Assembly (NCBI RefSeq): GCF_001189295.1
Contig: NZ_CP012159.1
Location: 8,478,501 to 8,542,500 of the forward strand
Direction: 5' to 3'
Length of the DNA stretch: 64,000 nucleotides
Source of the DNA: Chondromyces crocatus
GTDB lineage: Bacteria > Myxococcota_A > Polyangia > Polyangiales > Polyangiaceae
The notes beneath the pieces were generated by a model. The model worked only from the letters and a program-made list of their open reading frames with translations. It did not search any database and was not told the DNA's origin. Below are positions 47,505 through 55,862 of this stretch, in pieces. The position numbers and the translations under genes are program-made. Positions within the stretch are counted from its first letter, which is position 1. Each line of letters opens with the position of its first letter.

Positions 47505-47639
47505 GGCGGTTCAGTCCATGGCTTTCTCTCGGGGCTGAGGAGACGGCGCAGCACCCCGACCAGCTCGTCGAGCAGAGCAGCTCTCCCCTCGCGATCGGCG
47601 AGCTTCACGGGATCGAGGACGTGAGTGACGGCCGCCCCA

Positions 47640-48254
47640 TCAGGGCGTACAGCGAGGGTCGCCGTCCTGGATCTCCTGGATCTGCTCGGCGCTGAGCGGG
47701 ATGGGGTCGCAGCCGTGGTCGTCTTCGCAGACGAGATCCCACTGTGGCTCGGCCAGCGTGTGGCAATTGAAGCAGTTGCCGCCGAATGCGTTCACCGTCT
47801 CTGCTGCGCCACGGGCCAGGATGGTGGTGCCGGATGCGCTCACATCGAGCGAGAAGAACTCCCAGTCGCGCGTCGTCGCATCGAAGCCCGCGCGACGCTT
47901 CACCATGGCCTCGGTGGGGACGAGCTGGAGGATGGTCCCCACGGGGTAGACGCCGCCGGTCGAGGAGTTGGCGACGGCGAGGGCCTCCTCCTGGCGACCG
48001 AGGCGATTGGAGACACGAAATTTGCGCACCTTGTCCCAGGTGAGGATGCAGTCGAAGTCGGCGGCTTTCATGTCGAGATCCTCGGCGTCGCCACGGCCAC
48101 CGCTGCCACCATCCCCCCCGTGGCCGCTACCCCCAGCGCCACCTCCACCGGACGCGGGAGCCCCGCCACCATCACCGCCGTCGCTGGAGCCGCAGGCGGC
48201 CAGGAGCACGAACAGGAGCGCTGCAGACATTGAAGAAGTGGTGTTGAAGAACAT
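47640..48254 (-). CDS. lipoprotein with CxxCH haem-binding motif (cytochrome P460-like)
   Basis: 204 aa from the ATG at 48254; GGAGAT lies nine bases upstream and fixes the start, whereas a longer frame upstream lacks one. Signal SMSAALLFVLLAACGS with lipobox LAAC, then a Gly-rich stalk (about 25-55). The mature domain includes LTWDKVRKFRVSNRLG, VGTILQLVPTEAMVKRRAGFD, DWEFFSLDVSASG and a single covalent-haem site GNCFNCHTLAEPQWD. A single CxxCH near the C-terminus after a DWEFF-type core resembles the cytochrome P460 group; its enzymatic role here is unknown. It would sit in the periplasm or outer membrane. Confidence 0.8.
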   Translation of the reverse strand: MFFNTTSSMSAALLFVLLAACGSSDGGDGGGAPASGGGGAGGSGHGGDGGSGGRGDAEDLDMKAADFDCILTWDKVRKFRVSNRLGRQEEALAVANSSTGGVYPVGTILQLVPTEAMVKRRAGFDATTRDWEFFSLDVSASGTTILARGAAETVNAFGGNCFNCHTLAEPQWDLVCEDDHGCDPIPLSAEQIQEIQDGDPRCTP

Positions 48255-48626
48255 CGTGGGATCTCCAGGCTGAAAGCCATCGCGACGTGCGGCGAGATCG
48301 TAGGTCGTTCGTGGTGAGCGCGTCACCTGCCCCGAGCACCAGCACGGGCGCTTGCAGCAACCAGGCCGTACAGGTGTGGGAAGGTGGAGGGCGTTCGCGC
48401 AGAAGTGCCTTCTGGTCGCTGAAGCCACACACACGAAGCCGCTCGATGTCAGCGACGAAGCCCCCCTCGAGCGCCTCCGGAGACGAGGTCGTCGCCTCGC
48501 TCGCCGAGGTGATGCAGGCCTTCAGCCCCGACCCCATGGTGCTCCCCCCTCACCGGGACAAAGAACGGAAGTTCCTGCCGGGTGATGAGGCGGGAGGCCC
48601 TTCACGCGCTCGAGCCTCGCAACGGC
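48255..48626. other. intergenic region, no supported gene
   Basis: 372 nt between two minus-strand genes. Frames are open on both strands (including minus 48172-48537, which overlaps the lipoprotein), but none has a ribosome binding site or family resemblance. It should contain the promoter of the CxxCH lipoprotein gene. Confidence 0.45.
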
Positions 48627-48923
48627 TCACGGGCACTCGACCGTGCATTGCGCTCCCATCAGGCACGTCGTGCCCCATTCGGCACAGGTCAAGTGGGCGA
48701 TCTGGGTGCCGGGGCCAATCTGGCACGCATAGCGGACCGCGCAGTCACCATCGACGCACTTCATACCAGCCATCCCTGGATTGAAATAACCATAGGAGGG
48801 GATTGCTGGGCACGGGCTGAGCGCAAGCGCCGAAGTCGACGTCAGAAACGAGCCGACGAACACCGACGCAGCCAGCGCCAGGCCAGAGACGAAACCGAAC
48901 ACCTTCTTCTTGGTCGTGGTCAT
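48627..48923 (-). CDS. small secreted Cys-rich peptide
   Basis: 98 aa. A clear Sec signal peptide (TTTKKKVFGFVSGLALAASVFVGSFLTSTSALA) is followed by a mature peptide of about 63 residues with eight Cys: SPCPAIPS, KCVDGDCAVRYACQIG, LTCAEWGTTC, AQCTVECP. Eight Cys suggest four disulfides. GAGGAGAAAACCATC before the ATG gives a strong ribosome binding site. It lies 150 nt downstream of the thioredoxin-like gene (49074-49613) on the same strand, so co-transcription is plausible and the neighbour could assist its disulfide formation (inference). No match to a bacteriocin or toxin family recognised. Confidence 0.8.
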   Translation of the reverse strand: MTTTKKKVFGFVSGLALAASVFVGSFLTSTSALALSPCPAIPSYGYFNPGMAGMKCVDGDCAVRYACQIGPGTQIAHLTCAEWGTTCLMGAQCTVECP

Positions 48924-49073
48924 GATGGTTTTCTCCTCGAGTGACGTTCCATGTTCTGGAGAGCAGAATCTCTGTCACAGCGTCGGTGTCCACGCGCTTC
49001 ATGGCGCATGTCGAAGGGCGCCCCGAGCCTCGCTCGTCGTCCCGGCGGACGAAGCTCGCACCGTCGAGGGGCC

Positions 49074-49613
49074 TCAGGGCGTGCGGGTGGCCTCGCTCAT
49101 GCCTGCGGCCAGAAGCCCTTCGCTCCGCAGGAGAGCGAGGGTTTCTTCGGAGACGCCAGGAACCCCGAGCTCACCGCGAACGACCCATGCAGGCACCCGG
49201 AACTCGTCACCGATACGCTCTTGCACCCACGCTTGAGCCCCTTCCGCGATCCGCGTACACACGTACGCTTCGGGGAGCACGCCCCACCATGCACTCCCGT
49301 TGCGCTTCAGTAGCGCGACAGCACCACGGCACATCTGATCGCGCTCCGGGGATGCTTCGACGTCGACGGGGATGACGACCACGGGACGGGTCCCGGGTGC
49401 AGCGTCCAGCGCTGCAAGCGCACGGTGGCTGTGACGGCACTCCATTCCGATGTACACCCGATCGGGAGCGAGCCTCGTCAGGGCCTGGTGCGGCTCGAGT
49501 TCGGCGATCTTCGCCGTGAGAAGCACGCCAAAACCCAGCCCCGCGCCCACTCCCAAGGTCGGGAACAGTGCCGCCGTCACCAGGAAATGCCACGACTTTC
49601 GCGCTGAAAACAT
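49074..49613 (-). CDS. membrane-anchored thioredoxin-fold-like protein
   Basis: 179 aa from the ATG at 49613, which has CAGGAG eight bases upstream; the longer frame to 49727 lacks one. One N-terminal membrane segment (WHFLVTAALFPTLGVGAGLGFGVLL) anchors it, followed by a domain with VYIGMECRHSHRALAALD after the first strand (a C-R-H-S pattern at the position of a CxxC/CxxS redox motif), VVVIPVDVEASPERDQMCRGA, and VPAWVVRGELGVPGVSEETL, where VPAW would be the cis-Pro loop. It therefore resembles a DsbA/thioredoxin-type fold with a single-Cys site. Fold assignment is inference. The Cys-rich peptide gene follows. Confidence 0.6.
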   Translation of the reverse strand: MFSARKSWHFLVTAALFPTLGVGAGLGFGVLLTAKIAELEPHQALTRLAPDRVYIGMECRHSHRALAALDAAPGTRPVVVIPVDVEASPERDQMCRGAVALLKRNGSAWWGVLPEAYVCTRIAEGAQAWVQERIGDEFRVPAWVVRGELGVPGVSEETLALLRSEGLLAAGMSEATRTP

Positions 49614-49847
49614 GAACTCTCCTGAAGGACGGGGCTCAGGTGGACACGCCATGGCCCTCTCGGCACAGGCACATGCGTCGTCTCGGCGCCATGAATCGAC
49701 GTCGTCGTTCAATGCGCTCAACGGCACCTCGGACGTCCCATTGAATGCATCTGCATCCCCCGTACCGATCGCGCTGAAAGCTGGCGCATGACCCAGAGGC
49801 CGAGTTTGCCGTCACGAGGACCGCGACGCGGAATGGCTTCGCAACAG

Positions 49848-49888
49848 TGTCATGGAAGCGTGACGCTCTCCGTCATGCAGTTGCGACA
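49848..49888. promoter_or_regulatory. imperfect palindrome, candidate enhancer site for a sigma-54 activator
   Basis: Arrangement TGTC-N6-GCGTGAC-GCTCTCC-GTCATGC-N6-GACA. The centre is about 120 nt upstream of the -12 element of a good sigma-54 promoter, the usual enhancer distance. The core and spacer nearly repeat those at 51052-51072 and 52594-52614. It lies in the 532-nt divergent region between the thioredoxin-like and lipoprotein genes. Confidence 0.55.
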
Positions 49889-49987
49889 GCTCCTCTCGGC
49901 TCCCCGGATCGCCGCACCGTGGACGTTCAACGCTCCGATGGTCTCATCGTGAACCATTGCCGTCGGAGCTTCGACATCGTCGGAACG

Positions 49988-50004
49988 TAGGCACCGGACT
50001 TGCC
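49988..50004 (+). promoter_or_regulatory. sigma-54 (-24/-12) promoter
   Basis: taGGCACcggacTTGCcc: GG at 49990-49991 and GC at 50002-50003 with 10 nt between, and the flanking bases match the TGGCAC-N5-TTGC consensus except one. About 140 nt upstream of the lipoprotein start at 50146. The remainder of the 49614-50145 gap holds nothing else recognised. Confidence 0.55.
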
Positions 50005-50145
50005 CAGAGCGACGCCATCGCGCGGAGGACGCACGACGGACGTGACCTGTGGCGCAGCCGCAACCACGACCGTGGCGCAGCCATGCGCGCACGGGGCGCA
50101 GTCGTGTGGACGAGTGATGCAGCCCCACGCAGAGGAGAAAAGACC

Positions 50146-50982
50146 ATGCAGAATCGTGCTCATCCCATCGCGAGTCTCCTGACCGTCATCGCCATCGCCT
50201 CGACCGCTGGCTGCTACGGCGGTCCCGAGGGCTCTGCAGAAGCATCGGACAAAGTCATCGCCGAGGTGCAACTCAGCGCCACGAGACGCATCGTCTTCGT
50301 GGACACGGGCGATGGCAGAGTCGGCGTCGCGGAAATCGCCAGCATGAAGGAGGCGCCGTTCGTGACGAGCATGCTCCGCTACGAGCGAGCAACGCCACTG
50401 GAGATCTTCCTGGCGACGGCGCAGATCGGGGAGGCGGCTCCGGAGATCTTGATGGAGAACCACCAGCAGCTCGCACTGAAGCAGGGTCGCGAAGACCTCA
50501 CCCCGCGGCACTCATCGAGTCTCCAGGTGAATGTCGAGGCGCTGGATTGGGATCGCAAAGGCACCACATCCTGCACACTGGCCGGCTGGGAGGGCCCAGC
50601 CGGCATCTGGTCGAATCCGCTGGATAGCTGGGACAACCAGTTTCACAACGTCACCTCGCCGTGGACCAACAACACCACCTATCCGAGGAGCCAATCCATC
50701 ACGCAGTCCTCGACCTGGAACGACAACTCAGGATCTTATCACAGCCACGGCGCATGCCTCGCTGGAGATACCGGAGCCGACGACAAGGTCACGTTCACCG
50801 TCAGACTCGGTCTCTCCGTACAGTTCACGTGGGATCTCGAGGAGTCACCAGAGGACAATTATGTGATCTACAACGATTACTACGACACGGGCGATACCAC
50901 GGAGTCCAGGATCACCAACGCAGGCAACTCCTCGGCGACCTTCCGGCATTCCGCCGCGGCCTGGGTGCCCATACCTGGCTGA
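50146..50982 (+). CDS. lipoprotein, probable sigma-54-dependent
   Basis: 278 aa from the ATG at 50146; AGAGGAG lies upstream. Signal SLLTVIAIASTAGCYGG with lipobox STAGC. The mature part is rich in Ser, Thr, Asn, Trp and Tyr (AGIWSNPLDSWDNQFHN, VTSPWTNNTTYPRSQSI, TQSSTWNDNSGSYHSHGACLAGD, DNYVIYNDYYDTGDT), unlike the neighbouring GC-driven proteins, and looks beta-rich. No family recognised. A sigma-54 promoter and palindrome precede it and an FHA-type sigma-54 activator follows, so it is a candidate target of that regulator. Location: periplasm or surface. Confidence 0.8.
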   Translation: MQNRAHPIASLLTVIAIASTAGCYGGPEGSAEASDKVIAEVQLSATRRIVFVDTGDGRVGVAEIASMKEAPFVTSMLRYERATPLEIFLATAQIGEAAPEILMENHQQLALKQGREDLTPRHSSSLQVNVEALDWDRKGTTSCTLAGWEGPAGIWSNPLDSWDNQFHNVTSPWTNNTTYPRSQSITQSSTWNDNSGSYHSHGACLAGDTGADDKVTFTVRLGLSVQFTWDLEESPEDNYVIYNDYYDTGDTTESRITNAGNSSATFRHSAAAWVPIPG

Positions 50983-51041
50983 GACGGCCAGCCCAGCTCT
51001 CGCAGCGCCGCGAAACCGACCCTGGTCCATACGCGAAACAT

Positions 51042-51082
51042 TGTCACGCGAGCATGACGCTCCCTGTCATGCCCGCGTGACA
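51042..51082. promoter_or_regulatory. near-perfect 41-nt palindrome upstream of the activator gene
   Basis: Left arm TGTCACGCGAGCATGAC, 7-nt spacer GCTCCCT, right arm GTCATGCCCGCGTGACA: 16 of 17 arm positions pair. It lies 60 nt after the lipoprotein stop and 54 nt before the activator start, so it could be an operator (autoregulation) or a terminator hairpin for the lipoprotein gene. Its core is shared with the site at 49848, which cannot be a terminator, so I favour an operator. Confidence 0.6.
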
Positions 51083-51135
51083 GTTCGTCCCGAGGCCTGT
51101 TGACAGGCTCGCGAGCCGCGCGTCTACCATGCGTC

Positions 51136-52551
51136 ATGTCTCCGGAGCATGCCGTCTCGCTGACGCTGACGAGCATCGATCAAGGAAGTGCCCTCCGACT
51201 GCCGCACATCGGCGTCACCGTCACCTTGCCGGACCGCCGTATCATCGAGGCACCGCTCGAGATGACACCTCTGGTCCTCGGTTCGAGCCCAGAGTGCGAT
51301 CTCGTCGTCCCCGACCCACGCGTCTCTCGCCGCCACTGTGAACTCCGACTCACCGAACGAGGCGTGCTGCTGCGCGACCTGGGCAGCAAGAACGGCACGC
51401 TGATCCGGGGTGTCCCCGTTCTCGAGGCGTGGCTCCCTCCCACGGTCCCGGTCACCTTGGGCGCCTCCGAGGTCATGGTGCAGCCTCTCGGGGTAGGCTC
51501 CGTGCTCCCCCTGTCGACCAGCGTCTCCTTCGGGGAGGCCCTTGGACAGAGCCTGTCGATGCGCGTCCTCTTCGCGAAGCTCGAGCGCGCCGCGCCGACC
51601 GACGAGACGCTCCTCTTGCTCGGCGAGTCAGGCACGGGAAAGGAGATCCTGACCAAGGCCATCCACGAGCAAAGCCGGCGCCGTGGAGGGCCCTTCGTGG
51701 TCGTCGACTGCGGTGCGATCGCGCCGAGCCTCATCGAGGGCGAACTCTTCGGGCACGGCCGTGGCGCGTTCACGGGCGCTGCCACGGCGAAGCCTGGCCT
51801 GCTCGAGCGCGCGCATGGAGGCACCCTTTTCATCGACGAGATCGGAGAACTACCCCTCGACGTGCAGCCGAAGCTCCTCCGCGCCATCGAGACGCGGCAG
51901 ACGCGACGCCTGGGCACGAACGAATGGCAGTCCTTCGACGCCCGCATCGTCGCAGCCACGCACAGGAACCTCCGGACCCGGGCGCTCGAGGGCTCGTTCC
52001 GACAGGATCTGTACTACCGGCTCGCCGTCATCGAGCTGCACGTGCCGTCGCTTCGCGAACGAAAGGACGACATCCCTCAGCTCGTCGAGCGCTTTCTCGC
52101 TACCCGCGCCCCTCCGTGCACCCTGGCGGACTTGCCGCCGCATGCGATGCCGTTGCTCCAGGCCTACGACTGGCCAGGGAACGTGCGGGAGCTCCGGAAC
52201 GCCGTGGCGCGGCTGATCCTCTTCCCCGAACTGCTGCCGGAGCTGCTCGGCCCCGGGCTGTCTCTCACCAACACGCACCCCTTCGAAGCGTCTGCCCCTT
52301 CCCCGAAGGGCGACACCGCCGCCCCGACGGCCTTGGGCACCACCGATCCCGAGGCCGAGCGCCTGGGCCGGCTCCTCGATTTGTCGCTGCCCGAGGCACG
52401 GGAGGTGGTCCTGGAGGAACTCGAACGGAACTACGTGGCGGCAAAGCTCAGACAGTACGAGGGCAACATCTCCCGCGCGGCGGAGGCCATGGGTGTCTCA
52501 CGTCAGCTCGTCCATCGCCTGCTGGACAGGCACGGCATGCGCGCGAGATGA
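51136..52551 (+). CDS. sigma-54-dependent activator with N-terminal FHA domain
   Basis: 471 aa from the ATG at 51136. The FHA domain (about 20-115) has LVLGSSPECDLVVPDPRVSRRHCEL and DLGSKNGTLI, the phosphothreonine-binding GR/S..SxxH..NG pattern in slightly varied form. The AAA+ domain (about 135-370) has Walker A GESGTGKE (163-170), the sigma-54-contacting loop GAFTGA (210-215), Walker B GTLFIDEIGELP and the YYRL/VPSLRERKDDI region. The C-terminal helix-turn-helix reads NISRAAEAMGVSRQLVHRLLDRHG. It activates sigma-54 promoters; the FHA sensor would bind a phosphorylated partner, plausibly the kinase gene that overlaps its stop (ATGA). A longer in-frame TTG start lies at 51100. Confidence 0.93.
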   Translation: MSPEHAVSLTLTSIDQGSALRLPHIGVTVTLPDRRIIEAPLEMTPLVLGSSPECDLVVPDPRVSRRHCELRLTERGVLLRDLGSKNGTLIRGVPVLEAWLPPTVPVTLGASEVMVQPLGVGSVLPLSTSVSFGEALGQSLSMRVLFAKLERAAPTDETLLLLGESGTGKEILTKAIHEQSRRRGGPFVVVDCGAIAPSLIEGELFGHGRGAFTGAATAKPGLLERAHGGTLFIDEIGELPLDVQPKLLRAIETRQTRRLGTNEWQSFDARIVAATHRNLRTRALEGSFRQDLYYRLAVIELHVPSLRERKDDIPQLVERFLATRAPPCTLADLPPHAMPLLQAYDWPGNVRELRNAVARLILFPELLPELLGPGLSLTNTHPFEASAPSPKGDTAAPTALGTTDPEAERLGRLLDLSLPEAREVVLEELERNYVAAKLRQYEGNISRAAEAMGVSRQLVHRLLDRHGMRAR

Positions 52552-55500
52552 AGCACGCCCCAGCGCGCCTCCCACCAGGAGGCCCTCTCTTCGGCGCGAC
52601 GCTCTCCGTCACGCGGACGATCTCTCCCGATGCGCCAGCGGCTGCGCTCGGCGTGGAAGAGCCTGGAGCCGGGCTCCTCGACGACACGGTCGAGCTGCCG
52701 CCGTCCCTTCATGCGCGGTTCGAGGCCTTCGAGCTGCTCGGCCGTGGTGCGACGGGCGCGGTCTATCGCGCGAGGGACTTCCGGCTGGGCCGCGACGTGG
52801 CCATCAAGCTGCTGCTGGGGGCCGACCCCGAGCGGGGAGCGAGTTTGCTGCGCGAGGTGCGGGCGCAGGCGCGCATGTCTCACGAGAACATCTGCGAGAT
52901 CTACGAGGCGGGCACCGCCGATCACGCGCGCTACATCGTGATGCAGCTCATCGAGGGCAACCCGCTCGATCGGGCGAAGGCCACGATGACGCTGGAAGAG
53001 AAGGTGAAGGCCATCCAGCAGATCGCTTCGGCGCTGCACGCCGCCCACCGGCTCGGGCTCGTCCACAGGGACGTCAAGCCGTCGAACATCATGGTGGAGC
53101 GCCACGAGGACGGCAGCTGGACACCGTACCTCCTCGATTTCGGCCTCGCGCGCGAGGTGGGCGACAGCGGACGCACCGTGACGGGCGCCATCCTGGGGAC
53201 GCCCGCCTTCATGGCCCCGGAGCAGGCCGAGGGAAAAGTGCGAACGCTCGACCGACGGACCGACGTCTACGGGCTGGGCGCCACGCTGTACGACGTGCTG
53301 ACCGGGAGACCTCCCTTCGCCTCCGGCAGCCTGTTCGAACTCCTGGAGGAAGTCCGGAGCCAGGATGCCGCACCACTCCGGACCCTGGATCGCGACATCC
53401 CCCGAGATCTGGAAGCGATCGTGATGAAGTGCCTCGAGAAAGAGCCCTCGGCGCGGTACGAGTCGGCGCGGGCGCTCGGTGACGACCTGCAGCGGTTCCT
53501 CGACGGGGAAGCGGTGCAGGCGCGCCGAGGTAGTTTCGTGTACGCCCTGCGCAAGCGGGTACGACGTCATCGAGGCGCCGTGGTGCTCACCATCACGGCG
53601 CTCGTCGCGATCGCGCTCAGCGTGGCGCTCTGGGGTCGAAGCCGGCGCCTTGCCGCCGAGCAAGCCACGCTCTCGCGCGAGCTCGGCGAGCGTGTGAAGG
53701 AAATGGAGCTGTTCCTGCGAAACGCCCATGGCCTGCCGCTTCACGACATCGAGCGCGAGCGCGACGTCGTGCGGACCCTCCTGGACCGGATCAAAGGCCA
53801 GATGGCCGCCGCGGGAGAGATCGGTCAGGGCCCGGGTCGGTACGCTCTGGGCCGGGGACACCTTGCGCTGCAGGAGTTCGAGGTGGCGCTCGACCACCTG
53901 AAACAGGCCGCCGCAGCGGGCTATCACCCCCCCGAGCTCGACTACGCGATGGGCATCGCGCTGGGAGCACTCTATCGGAAGGCGCTCGAGGCCACAAAGC
54001 AGCTCCAGGAGGCTCGACGGCAGGAGGCCACGGCGGTCATCGAGGCGCGCTTCAAAGAGCCTGCGCTCGCGCACCTCCGGGCAGCGCTCGGGGGTACCGT
54101 CGAGACCCCTGCTTACGCGGAGGGGCTCATCGCGTTCTACGAGGAGCGGCTCGACGAGGCGCTCGCCAAGTCCAGAGACGCATTCGCAGCTGCACCGTGG
54201 CTCTACGAGGCGAAGAAACTGGAAGGGGACGTCCTGTTCGAGCGCGGGATCCGCCTCGGCCACGACGCTGCCTTCGACCCCCGCGCCATGACCGACTGGT
54301 TCGAGCAGGCCGCGGAGGCCTACCGACTCGCCGCGGACATCGGGCGCTCCGATCCAGCCCTTCATGATGCGACCTGCACCCTGTGGACCCAGGCCATGAA
54401 CGGCGCGTTTGCTCATGGTGGCCCGGTGAGGTCACGCTTCGAGGCAGCGATCGCGGCATGCGAGAGAGCGATCGCTGCGACCCCCCGCAGCGCCACGGGA
54501 TACGTCAAGCTCGCCTGGGTGCACAATGCTTTCGCGTGGCGCGTGGCGACCGGCGCGCTCCCGAACGAAGATCCAGAGCGCGTGATCGCCGAGGCGACGG
54601 CTCACGCGGAGCAAGCGGTGCAGCGGAGCCCCGACGACCCACTGGCCCGCTACGTGCTAAGCGCCCTCTGGCGAACGCGCGCCCTGTACACGGGCAGCCT
54701 CGGGTTCGACGTATCGCCCGCGATCGACCATGCCATCGCTGGCTACGAGGCCGTGCTCCAGCTCGACACCGGAGACGGCGAGGGCGCTCTGCGACAGCAC
54801 GACGTCTACCTGTGGACCCTGAACGAGCTGTGCTCCTCGTTTCTGATCCGCGCCGAGCGAGAGGGTCTTCACGGAGCCGATCCCAGGCCCTCTCTGGACC
54901 AGGCGATCCCCCACTGTGATCGCGCCCTCGAGCACGATCCCGCCTTCGTGTACCCGAGAAACAACAAGGTCATCGCGCCAATCCTCCTGGCCGAACACCT
55001 CGTCGGCTCGGGAAGCTCGCCCGAGGCAGCCGTCCGAGAGGCGACGGCGGCGATCGAGGAGGTGAAACGGGTGAGCCCACAGCACCCCACCGTCCCTTTC
55101 TGGCTCACCTCCCTTCGCCTCATCGAGGCGACCTGGAGGCTCGAATCGGGCGTGGATGCCGAGGCCGCCATCCTCGACGCCGAGACCAGCGCGCGAGAAC
55201 TCGAGCGCCACCAGCCGTGGTCGCCGACCTCTCACAGGGCACGCGGTGAGGCGTCCTTGTTGAGAGCGCGGTGGCTGATGGCACAGGAGCGGGATCCGAC
55301 GGCTGCGCTCCTCGAGGCCCGAAGAGCGCTCCGCCACGCCATGGAGACGACCCCCTGGGACGCTGGCTACCGCGTCTGGAACGCCCGCGCCGAGATCATC
55401 GCCCTGCGCTGGGCGCTCCGGAAAGGCGGCGAGCGGGCCGTCACCTTCGAGGCCGCGCTCGCGCCGATCCTACCGTTGCTCGAGGTTCAGCGCGTCACTC

Positions 55501-55844
55501 CACACCTTTACCTCGCTCTGGCCGAGATTCATGAGCTACGGGCTGCCTCGCGCCTGGATCGGCGCGAGGCGGAGAAAGACATCGCCGAGGGCCTCCGGCG
55601 AACGGAGGAGACGCTCGCGATCCATCCCCATCTCGGCAACGCGCTCGCATGCAAAGGGCGATTGCTGCTTCTCCGCGCCCGGCGTTCGACGACTGCCGAC
55701 CGACGCGCTGCGGCTACCCAGGCAGGCGAAGCCTTCGCCGCAGCGATTCTGCACAACCCGCAGCTCGCCCGGACTCAACGGCACAACCTCGACGAGGCGC
55801 GCCAGATGGCCGGGTCGAGTGGCTCCCCGACGGATCTTCGCTGA
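52548..55844 (+). CDS. Ser/Thr protein kinase with transmembrane segment and long helical-repeat tail
   Basis: 1098 aa; the ATG at 52548 overlaps the activator stop codon (ATGA). The N-terminal Pkn2/Hanks-type kinase (about 58-320) has glycine loop LLGRGATGAVYRA, Lys87 in VAIKLLL, HRD at 173-175 in LVHRDVKPSNIM, DFG at 197-199, and APE in GTPAFMAPEQA, so it looks active. One membrane segment follows at about 344-363. The rest (about 370-1098) is alpha-helical with TPR-like repeats and would face outside the cytoplasm (inference). By analogy with known myxobacterial pairs, it probably phosphorylates a partner recognised by the FHA domain of the co-encoded activator. Ends 18 nt before a convergent lipoprotein gene. 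Confidence 0.93.
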   Translation: MKHAPARLPPGGPLFGATLSVTRTISPDAPAAALGVEEPGAGLLDDTVELPPSLHARFEAFELLGRGATGAVYRARDFRLGRDVAIKLLLGADPERGASLLREVRAQARMSHENICEIYEAGTADHARYIVMQLIEGNPLDRAKATMTLEEKVKAIQQIASALHAAHRLGLVHRDVKPSNIMVERHEDGSWTPYLLDFGLAREVGDSGRTVTGAILGTPAFMAPEQAEGKVRTLDRRTDVYGLGATLYDVLTGRPPFASGSLFELLEEVRSQDAAPLRTLDRDIPRDLEAIVMKCLEKEPSARYESARALGDDLQRFLDGEAVQARRGSFVYALRKRVRRHRGAVVLTITALVAIALSVALWGRSRRLAAEQATLSRELGERVKEMELFLRNAHGLPLHDIERERDVVRTLLDRIKGQMAAAGEIGQGPGRYALGRGHLALQEFEVALDHLKQAAAAGYHPPELDYAMGIALGALYRKALEATKQLQEARRQEATAVIEARFKEPALAHLRAALGGTVETPAYAEGLIAFYEERLDEALAKSRDAFAAAPWLYEAKKLEGDVLFERGIRLGHDAAFDPRAMTDWFEQAAEAYRLAADIGRSDPALHDATCTLWTQAMNGAFAHGGPVRSRFEAAIAACERAIAATPRSATGYVKLAWVHNAFAWRVATGALPNEDPERVIAEATAHAEQAVQRSPDDPLARYVLSALWRTRALYTGSLGFDVSPAIDHAIAGYEAVLQLDTGDGEGALRQHDVYLWTLNELCSSFLIRAEREGLHGADPRPSLDQAIPHCDRALEHDPAFVYPRNNKVIAPILLAEHLVGSGSSPEAAVREATAAIEEVKRVSPQHPTVPFWLTSLRLIEATWRLESGVDAEAAILDAETSARELERHQPWSPTSHRARGEASLLRARWLMAQERDPTAALLEARRALRHAMETTPWDAGYRVWNARAEIIALRWALRKGGERAVTFEAALAPILPLLEVQRVTPHLYLALAEIHELRAASRLDRREAEKDIAEGLRRTEETLAIHPHLGNALACKGRLLLLRARRSTTADRRAAATQAGEAFAAAILHNPQLARTQRHNLDEARQMAGSSGSPTDLR
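52594..52614. promoter_or_regulatory. third copy of the dyad core, inside the kinase gene
   Basis: GCGCGAC-GCTCTCC-GTCACGC, same half-site spacing and same spacer as the site at 49858. It is within codons of the kinase N-terminus (TLSVTRT). It may be an intragenic binding site or chance. Confidence 0.3.
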
Positions 55845-55862
55845 AGTCGGCCAGCAGTACGC

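Noticed and set aside
48172-48537. Minus-strand frame upstream of the CxxCH lipoprotein
   Set aside because: Overlaps the lipoprotein's signal region in another frame and has no ribosome binding site or family match.
51100-51128. A sigma-70 type TTGACA-N17-TCTACC promoter directly before the activator gene
   Set aside because: The -35 matches but the -10 is weak and would leave almost no leader; kept only as a possibility.
51429-52547. In-frame extension upstream of the kinase start
   Set aside because: It is the out-of-frame reading of the sigma-54 activator gene, Arg-rich and without motifs; the ATGA overlap at 52548 marks the start.
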